From positions 52,177,864-52,241,863 of the forward strand of contig OV121084.1 in the NCBI GenBank assembly GCA_921293015.1: DNA of 64,000 bases, in the 5' to 3' direction. Source of the DNA: Phorcus lineatus. Its lineage: Eukaryota > Mollusca > Gastropoda > Trochida > Trochidae. Shown piece by piece: positions 25,393 to 64,000 of this stretch. Below the pieces are notes generated by a model, which did no database searches, was not told the origin of the DNA, and saw only the letters and a program-made list of their open reading frames with translations. Each line of letters starts with the position of its first letter. Position 1 is the first letter of the stretch. A program made the translations under genes and the position numbers.

Positions 25393-26241
25393 TGAGACCT
25401 TCTATCCTTAATACTAGTAAGTAGTAAATATCAATCCTAAACATTTTATTATAGTAAATAGCTGTTTGTTCACAATACATTTTCACCTGAATACCTATCT
25501 CACCTGTATATTAGGATCCTATTAATTGATGTAAGTAGTCAGGTAAAACGTTATATGTAAGTATAGGGTTACAACGCTGGGAACATGTGCTCTCTTAATA
25601 ACCCACTGTGAGAATTTAGAGGGTCAATATCCACTATATCGTAAAGTGTGTGTGCTCTATTGATTTCTGTAAACATTGAGTATAGTTGACACAGCAAGAA
25701 CTTTTATTCACTGAGGCATGAATGTCAATTTTCTATTCAATGTTAGTATTCATGTGTTCATATCTACTAAAATTCTTTGAAGTTTGACGGACAACACGTT
25801 TTACCTCTTCTATTAATAATAATGAATTTTCTCAATTCATTCAAACCTATTTTTGAATCTTCACTGTTGGGCATTTTAGAAGTTAGAAGTCAAATAATAA
25901 CCACTCGTGTTTGTATGCATGCAAATTCCTACTTCTAAATTATTTTTTTCAACAGAATTAAACAAAGCATATTTAAAATCGTTAAGAAAAGTAAATGTTC
26001 ATGCTTTGGATGATTTTGGTTTCAATTTACACCTAGTAAAAAAGGGAATTATCCTAACATTTGATGAATGTGCACCTTTGAGTTCGATGTTTGTTGCACA
26101 AACTTTGTTGAGTGCAAAGTTTAGGGAACCTGTCAATATAAACAGCCCCTGTGACCCGCGGACATGTTGTTATTTGTATTGACAATACTGCTACTGTTTC
26201 AAACTTTGTGGGAGTAACTTGCGACTCTTAGACTTGCACGC

Positions 26242-26277
26242 TGCTAATGGCTGCGCTGAACAATAATTAACTCACTC
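26242..26277 (+). repeat. SINE tail fragment
   Basis: GCTGCTAATGGCTGCGCTGAACAATAATTAACTCACTC, a shortened relative of the tail at 8962-9018. Confidence 0.45.
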
Positions 26278-26548
26278 CATAGACATATCATGATTTTAAC
26301 ACTTATGGTTGATTTCTTTGTCTTAGGAAAAAATTATCAAAGGTAAAGCTATCTTATGTTCTTTGCACGAGAGTTACAATCTTGTCAGTGGATTGTCTTG
26401 AGAAAGGATCCAGAGCCGCGTTAATTTAGGTGACCTTGACATTCTTTTCATGGCCACAGCAAAGATAAGAAAAACTTAAGTTTTGGAACCTGTATATTTA
26501 GTTTTTTGTATTCTTTTCATGTTTTACACTAATTTCTTCAAGGAAGTT

Positions 26549-26605
26549 GCCGCTAATGACTTAAATATTGCCCAAGCGGCATTAAACAATAACTCACTCA
26601 CTCAC
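26549..26605 (+). repeat. SINE tail, ACTC-repeat family
   Basis: CCGCTAATGACTT, AATATTGCCCAAGCGGCATT and a CTCACTCACTCAC tail, matching 8962-9018 and 49821-49877. Confidence 0.55.
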
Positions 26606-29600
26606 TCTTCAAGGAAGGCCAGTTAATGTGACCTTGACATTTTATTTAAGGTCATAGTGTTATTTTAAATTTAGCTGATCGGGCTAGCACTGTGTACATT
26701 TACGTTCACATCTTTAACTTCTCCAGAATAACTGTAGCCTAAAGGATGTTAGCGGAAGATACCTTGTACCATGAAGTTTTACATTCATATTGACCCCCTC
26801 AAATATTTGCTGCCATCCATTAATCAATAAATCTCTTCTACCTGACCAATAGACGCATATTCAGCTTTATTTTTCAGAATATAATTTTCTATGTATTGAA
26901 CTTGAAGTTTTTAGTCTTTGGGCATACTCACTCAAATAAAAACATGAAAGTGTATCCCCTCTCAACATTTCTTTTCATGTACTTCCTGCCAGAGATTGAG
27001 ACAAGGCAAACATGATATTTTGTTTATAGGCACGTTATAAGCTGATTTTAATGCAATTCAGGGCATTTGAAAAAAGATTAAACTTGAAAGCCATGTTTGA
27101 AGAGTGTGGCACCAAGTTTCTTATAGGGGCTCTAGTAACAATTAAATTATTTACAAGTAGAACACTTTCATGCCAAGGGTGTTGCTGTTTATAAAGAAGC
27201 AATGCTTTCACTATGATCAGCTGAGAGTACTTCCTCTTGTGTAAAGCGAAGTCCTAAAAACGGGACGTCTTCCTAAACCTTATCAAAAATAATCAAAGAT
27301 ATTGGCCAGCTTAGGATATTTGTAACTTTTATCAACTTATGTTGATATATTTGATATCAGAAGACACTTGGGTTATATATTGTATGCACCTTAATTAATT
27401 TGATTGATTAAAGCACTGTAGAGATTAATGATTTAAAAGGAAACAACATCATTCTTGGTCCTATAGAAAGCTGATCAGATCTAATTACTTTGTTTCCATA
27501 TCTATGTACCTGTGATGCATGCATTATGCATGGAAGTGACATTTATTTGTGAGAGGTTGTCCTACACACCTATCATTTTACATGTCAGTTTTAAAATTGG
27601 ATGATAACCAAATGGGTTACAGAGCCAACATCCCTTTCTATCACGTTCGTTCAATACAATATGTTTTATATCTGTCGTGACAATATCTGAATATTAAGAG
27701 TATTTCCTGAAAATAGTAATGGAGATTTTATATCAAATATGTATACTACATATTACCTTTTTTTCATGTGACTTAAAAATGAATATCTTATGTACAAAAA
27801 CTATCTTAGAATTTCATTCACCACTTTTATTAAATGCTAACACCATAACACTCACATGTTCTGAATTTCTAATATGGGTAGTTATGAAGATAAAAAGTTT
27901 TGATACTAAACATTTATTCCTACTCAGTGCCACACCTGACCTGAAAGTGTTTCAAAGATAGAGTTCAACAGGTCGCTATGACAACAGTTACTATCATTCT
28001 TTGCTCCAGTTGTCACTTGCCTGTTAGGGTAACCAAATGATGAGGTGGACGCTAATTGGGCCTTATGTACATAATGACTGTTATTTGATACTGTTGGTAA
28101 GTATAAATATGAACAACATCAGTGTTTGAAATAAGGCCGGCCTGACAGTCCATAAACTCAAAGCTTTTGGTCTAGCGACTTTTGAAGGTTTTGCATGAAT
28201 TTTGCCAAAATTTACCAAAAATGAAAAACATTTAGATTGCTTACTTTTCACGCTTATCTCAACTATCAGGTGTATCAATGACATGATATTACTACTGTTT
28301 AAGCTTATAAATCTTGGAACTATACCAATAACGATGTTATTCTTCAATGAAGGTTGGTTAAAATGAATTGAACTATGGCTTAATGGCGTATGTTGTAAAA
28401 TGTGAAAAACAAGAATGTTGTTGATGGCAACTTCATAGATGAATATTCTGAAAAGTGTGACAAATCGATACAGTTAAGTGAAGCGGTTCAAGCAACATTT
28501 CGATAACATGCTTACAGAATTACTTTTAAAAATCAACTCAGTAATGATTAAAACATAATGTGATTTCACAAAATTACCTTGTTAAAAAGTCAAAATGGCA
28601 TAAAGTATATTAGAGAATAAACATTTTAGAATTTTTATTTTTGAAAAAAAAAAAATCTGAAATCTCTATGATTTAATTTGTGTTCATAGATGTATAAATT
28701 CATGGAAATCCACTTTCATCACATTAGTAATTTACTAAAAACTTCAGACCAGCCTGTGAGAGCTGACTGGATAAACTTAGTCGTTTAGTCTCAGAAGAGT
28801 TATCCCCCTTCAATGAAACAAACCACTGACTGAAGCATATTGACCAGTAGTTCTCCAGTTGAGGCTTGGAGCTTCTATCATGTAACAAAACAATATCAAA
28901 AGTACAATATCAATATAATTTCGTTAGATTGTAAATTGATAAAGTAAGACAAAATATTTTCTTTTTCAAAAGAATAATTAAATGTTTTTCTTAGATCTTA
29001 TAGACTTGTTTAAGTTGATGGAATTAAAGCCCTCAATGATCTTAGTTATCTCCATTTGTTTTAATATGTCGTTCTTCAAAGGTTATTTTCAAGATGTGGG
29101 ATTTTGTTTCCTTAAAAATGTGCTTTATCTTTCTTGCTCATATAATAATTTCTTCCTAAATTAATATTTTTGAGTACCGAGTCCTTAGTTGTTTGTTATC
29201 TAAACATTGCTATGATATTCTTTTCAATTAGAGGCAATCATTTAATGTTCATGAAAACACATTTGAAAGCAAAACTATATTCTTCAATACTATACTTCTT
29301 TAGTTAAGAGAGAAATAAATACCTTCAAAGAAAAACTTTTCAAGAACAAACACATTTTTTCTTATGAAAGGGTGAAGGATAATAAATGAAAACTGAATTT
29401 CAACAAAGTAACACACAAAATGGCAGCTAAAGATGATTGATAATATCAATTAAACTTTGATGAATTTAATGATATCAAAAGGTCATTGAGAACAGAAGGT
29501 GATCCTCGTAAGTTATTTCATTTAATATATTTATGAGATTTTCTCAAATTAGACATTCCAATTTTAATGAAACGAATATGAAATTTGCCTCATTGTTCGA

Positions 29601-31060
29601 ATTAAAAAAAAATTGATATGTAATTCCTCATTATCAGAGATTGTCGCATATTTTGCCATAAATCAAATTCCAGGCCTCCTATATCTGAGCAGCTGTTGAA
29701 TAGTTAAGTTCCACTGTAAGCTTGGAGAATATTTCCCATGATTCAAGACTGTTTAGTTTGGGTGGGAAAATTCTAGATCTTCCTCCAACTTCTTCCATAT
29801 AAATTGATTGAGGTCCTGCTCTTGCCAGTTTCTTGTGTCCTGTAAGATACTTTGCTAGTCTAAACAGGTTTGTTTACTGGGTTTGTTTGTTTCACTTATT
29901 TGTATATGTTGGCCATTGGGACGCCATGTTTTTGTCAGTAATGAGTCTATCCGGAGTGTCATGTTATTAAGTTGTTGTGACAAAGGGCTTTTATTTGTAG
30001 TTTTATTGCACTTTTTCATATAATTAATATTTTTCGATGGTTTTGTATTTTTGTGACAAGAAATTGATCTTGAAATTTATTTTATCACCTATCGTTTGTA
30101 TGCTATGTTTGTATGATTGTTTGATTAGTTTGCGAGTTTCTATGAAAGTTAAATATTGATTATTCATTGGGTCAGTTTTATTGATGTTAGTAGTCACTAA
30201 ATAGATTTATCGAGGGTCTATATTGATATGAACTGGTCAACGAATTGCTGAATAAACATATTCATAGTTTAAACAATTTTCATGTTATATAGAGTCAACG
30301 AAAAAAATTTCAACTGAAAGTAAACTCCTCAGTCCTGTAAGATCCTCTCAGGGTTTGGTCAAATTTTGTGCAGTCATAAATGGCTAATTGTCTAATGAAT
30401 AGACGTCCAGCAATATTCAATGGCCAATGAGCCAATCAGGAGCCCAGTAAGAACAGAGTATTGAGCTCTGTAAGACTATCAAGTGATAAATCAGAGGGTA
30501 TTTACTGTCGGTATCAATAGTCTTATCTTCCCGTGTGTACACTATAGAGGAATCTGATCGTGTGTGGCACTCCATAGTAGATTTACCCTGCACACTGATC
30601 TACAAACCAGCGGGTTCCTTATTGACATGGCTTGCTAACCCTCCCCTGTATTCAAGGATATTGTTGTAAACAATCAGGTCCATTATTCAAACTGTTCCAC
30701 CTTGTATGTGTCGCTGTGAATTTATTGCCTGTCAGTTTACATACTGGAGAAATCATTTCCGCATGAACAGGTATATTGAACCTGAAAATCCTGTCACCAG
30801 TTTACTTCATGGAACAAATGTATTTTTGGTTGAATAACCATCTTGAAGTGTATGTGTAGAAACTTCTATGGATATGGTCATATGATCTCTGAATAACTGG
30901 TATACCATTTGACTCTTGGTCATTGGGCATTCTTTCCTATCGCCACTAGAGGATTACAGAGACTTGAATATGTATAACTGCTGGTCTTTGGGCAGTGCAA
31001 GTCTGTAATTGCTTACTAAGGGATTACTGTAAGCTTCAGTTTATGGATTTCTTCTCTTCA
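26606..31060. other. Intronic stretch upstream of exon 1d
   Basis: AT-rich, with no exon or strong repeat that I can support. Confidence 0.5.
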
Positions 31061-31061
31061 G

Positions 31062-31138
31062 GGATTGCTCAAACGTTGTAAACCCACAATTCCTCTCAAA
31101 GGCAAGTCTGTCTGATCTAGATCTGGACATTGCAGAAT
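31062..31138 (+). other. EML: Probable 5'UTR part of EML exon 1d
   Basis: A good acceptor, CTTCTCTTCAG, ends at 31061, so the exon with the ATG at 31139 may itself follow an upstream 5'UTR exon. An in-frame TAG at 31118-31120 makes 31139 the first usable ATG. Confidence 0.4.
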
Positions 31139-60753
<29,615 letters not shown>

Positions 60754-62013
60754 ATCCTCGTATTTGAGGAACATCTGGAAAATATCGGCTGTCAGATGTC
60801 GTAGGGGCGGAAACTTGGCTCAAATAAGTTGCAGCCATCATTGTAAATCTAAGAATGAAAGGTGTGTACCCCTCAGAGGTCATGAGTGACATTGTTACTT
60901 ATCTAACAAGTGTCGACTCCTGGGGAATGGTGATGTTTAAACATGTTCAGGTGTTCCAAACTCTGTTATAAGATTTTCATAGTTAAATGACAGGCAAGGG
61001 GGAAATACCTTTTGAAAATTCATAGACATGCCACTGCTAAAGAAACATGGTTAACCCATTCATTTATCTGACTGTTATCAACCATGCTTCAAAATGTCTT
61101 GCACATTTCATATCGTAAGCTGATTGCGAATATTGCCGTACTGCCGATAATGAAAAATTTTCAACAACACTTTGATGAACTCATGTTACCATATATAGGA
61201 TGCACCTTCCCTGCCCTTTGAATAATTCTGTAAAGTCAGATTGTATATCTGTTATTGCAGGTTAGATATTTCAAACTTCCTGAAAAATATTAAGCCTTTA
61301 ACAACTAAAGAAGGGAAGAGAGTATTACTGGTATTTCAGTTTGGATAGTTTTAAGTTGTTGAGAAATCTTATATTCAATTTGAACTTTCTTGTTGTGGAT
61401 TGTTATTGAAACAGATTTGTAAGTCATGTTTCAAGTCACACGATGTGGAAATCTGAACCAAGAATGTGAAATCTCTGGTTGTAACCGTCATCTACACTCA
61501 CGCAATCTGTGTTATTGTTGCTTGTATGTACATTCACTGTTGACTGCTTACGTCATACACCTGATATGCAATTATGATGAAATATCTCGAGCTACTTAAA
61601 GGATTACCCTCAGATAAAAGTGCTAACTGCAAAGAATAATTCTTATTATTGACGTTTTAATCTGTGATAAAGTTAGGATGTAGAGGGACATGTAAGAAAG
61701 TTTTTGTGTATGTATCATTATACTCAAAATCTCAAATTATTTTCTTAAAATCTACAGATTAAATGAGTAGGACTTGCCTTTCAAGTTTTTGCAGTAATGT
61801 TTACTAATGAAAATTTTAGTCCACTGTGATATGGACTGAGGTTATCCTTATATTTTTACAAACTAAGGCCTTTTGAAACATGTCTTAAGTGCTTAACTGC
61901 TGTATAAGGATAAAATAGAATTAAGTTATTTTGACAAACATTATTTAGCCCTTTCAGTTGCATCAGATACATTCTGTTAGATTTATTAGAATTATTCTGG
62001 TGTCAACAATAAA
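60754..62013 (+). other. EML: EML 3'UTR
   Basis: No further open frame follows the stop. The end is set at the first well-placed AATAAA. A longer 3'UTR to a second signal at 62383 is possible. Confidence 0.55.
62008..62013 (+). terminator. Candidate polyadenylation signal
   Basis: AATAAA followed by GTTAATGTTT and a GT/T-rich stretch about 15-30 nt downstream. A second AATAAA is at 62383-62388 in a more AT-rich setting. Confidence 0.5.
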
Positions 62014-63780
62014 AATTAATGTTAATGTTTCCGTGCTTCCTTCAACATAACATCATTTCAAATTAATGATCAGAAATACCTGGAATGTTTTTATTTCAAT
62101 GTTTTCAGTAATTTTTGTTATTGATGATGTTAACTCAAATTGATAAATACTGAACAGCTTAAAGCTAACCCTATTTGTTAAAGAGAAAACAGCCTACTCT
62201 TTCTTGAAAGGTTGCAGTTCTAATGCGGCCAATGTAAATATGATGTACACATATTTTTTGTCTGAGAAAAATTGTAATCTTAAGTGTATAATGATATATA
62301 TACACAAAAATATTTGTAAATATATATTGTCTGTATGTTTGTCTTTTGGAGAGGGGTAAATGTCTTTTGAAAACATGGAAAGAATAAAAAATATATTTGT
62401 AAATAAATACTTGTCTACTTGAAAAATTATGAGCTTCTGTCCATTGTATTTCCAGTCATTTTGTGTCAGTTTGGTTGACAATCTTAGCAATATAACTATA
62501 TAAAAATCTATTTTCTTATACATTTGAATACATGTATGTATGCATGCATGTTTTGAAAGGTTTTGCAACATATTTGTTTGTATTTGAAAAGGTATTTTAA
62601 AGTGGTATTTTAATTGAAGTTTTTATTCAAAAGATGTTGTGAGAATCCCATCGCCTCCAGCTAAACTCTAGATTCAGCTTGGTCGTTGTTAAATGGTAGT
62701 TAGACTAAGTTCAGATGTTTTTTAATTTGATTAGGATATTAGGAAAGTTATGGTAATTTTAAAAATGGTAATCCAATTTGTTTCCAAATTCTACCGTAGA
62801 AAGGTCAGTTAAGATAAAGAGGGGTAGATAATTGTTCAGCACAAATGGAATTGAAATCCTCAGAAAAAGCAACATATTTTCACTGCCATTTCTCTCTCAG
62901 TTTTTTTAAGTTTAAATAAGTTTAAGTTTATTTTCTTTCTGAAAGAGTCATAACAGTAGACTATCATCAGTCATTAGTTGCAAATGAAGTTTCATTTCTT
63001 ATTTGATAACAATCTTTTGTGAAAGGTAGGTATGTATATCAGTATTACTTGTAAGTAAGCTGTCCAACTTAAAATATCCTCTTGGCATGTACAAATTTCA
63101 TTTACATACAAACATACATATATATACATATATATACTGTGACAATAGTCATATTGATATAGATTAAGGTATTAATATGAAAAATGTTTGCATTTGAGAA
63201 AAAAGGAAAGGTTTAAATTTAAACGTTTCATTTATCAGGTATTTTAGTTATGACAGTTCATATGTTGTAAATTATTTGAATGTTCTTAATTCGATTTCAT
63301 CCACAATAGTTCTGTATTGTGGAATTTTCTTTTTTCAAAACTTTTTTTTCATGTTGATTTTACACTTTTCAATTTTACACTGCTCATGTATTTCTGTGAT
63401 TATTTTATGGTATTTCTGTCATTTTGTGTTTAATCCAACATTTAGATTCAAATTGTATGAATAGTATTCCTTTCTTTACATAATTTTTTGAAAATATCAT
63501 TCTATTTCATGATCATTAATATTTTCATGAAAATTATTTTAATTGATTTACATTTGAATATTTCAAGGGTGGAAAGAAACAGTATTTCATAGTATTTGTT
63601 TCATATATTCACATGCTTACTTCCTATGATAACAATGAATATAATTTTAGCCCCTTTCAAAGAAAAGGCTGAAGTCAGCAGTTTTTCTTCAAAAGAAGCT
63701 AATTTCTTCTGAAGGAAAATATTTTTCTTCCAAACCTAAAGGCTTATCTCCCCATTAAACCACAATTGACATTTTGTAAC
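62014..63780. other. Intergenic or extended 3'UTR
   Basis: AT-rich, with short TA/ATAC runs (63116-63137). No gene or defined element seen. Confidence 0.5.
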
Positions 63781-63783
63781 TAA

Positions 63784-64000
63784 TGTTGGTGTGCTTGTGA
63801 GCTGGCCAATCAGTTATCAGCAGTATGTGTCCTCTGTTGCTATTGGCTGTGTGCTGTTTATTCCATCCATGTCACATGACCATCAGTATAAATACACTGT
63901 ATACCACTGTAGATTATTTAAATCCCAAGTCCTGCTTACTCTGGAATAAACTCTTCTACCATCATTCATTCTTAGTGTGTATTGTGTACCAGGTTTTATA
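63784..64000 (+). promoter_or_regulatory. Promoter or partial LTR at window edge
   Basis: CCAAT-type boxes (CCAATCAG at about 63806 and its inverse ATTGG at about 63842), an E-box GTCACATGAC (63871-63880), TATAAATA (63887-63894) and AATAAA (63945-63950) only 58 bp after the TATA. A polyadenylation signal this close to a TATA box is usual for an LTR U3-R region and unusual for a host gene. The 3' end lies outside the window, so no primer-binding site could be checked. Confidence 0.35.

Noticed and set aside
62194..62571. 125-codon minus-strand open stretch downstream of the EML stop
   Set aside because: Low-complexity AT-rich reading full of Ile, Tyr and Phe, overlapping the EML 3' end.

Overview
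This is AT-rich animal DNA with large introns and eukaryotic splice signals. The dispersed repeats point to a mollusc: a tRNA-derived SINE with a CACCT-repeat tail, a second SINE family with ACTC-repeat tails, the common AAGGGAGATAACT-type motif, and a DIRS-type retroelement. I cannot name the species.

At least two thirds of the window is one plus-strand gene for an echinoderm microtubule-associated protein-like protein (EML/EMAP, EML1/2/4 type). I rebuilt it exon by exon from consensus splice sites with continuous phase. The common part runs from exon 2 (37967) to the stop codon at 60751-60753. The order is an N-terminal trimerisation coiled coil, a basic Ser/Pro-rich linker, the HELP motif, and a tandem WD-type beta-propeller. 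With the first exon at 31139 and every exon included, the product is 828 residues.

The gene seems to have several starts. Four candidate first exons (6948, 14136, 14434, 31139) all end in phase 1, as exon 2 requires. An internal TATA promoter at 40249 with a six-codon start (40367) is in the right phase to enter after the coiled coil, giving a form that could not trimerise. Two short exons (45 and 48 nt) keep frame and could be cassettes. An extra WD-like reading piece lies in an intron at 59835-59917.

Around the gene: 1-2035 holds a decayed minus-strand DIRS-like element (gag plus the start of its pol ORF, cut by the window edge). At 3592-5280 there are minus-strand exons of an unrecognised gene, with LTR-like sequence in one intron. 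Two inverted copies of a roughly 600-bp TA-flanked MITE (5459-6049 and 7346-7946) bracket a possible bidirectional promoter and the most distal EML first exon. The introns hold SINE copies, tandem duplications and microsatellites. The right edge (63780-64000) looks like an LTR or promoter with CCAAT, TATA and AATAAA signals.

All exon models come from reading the sequence. No transcript or database evidence was available.
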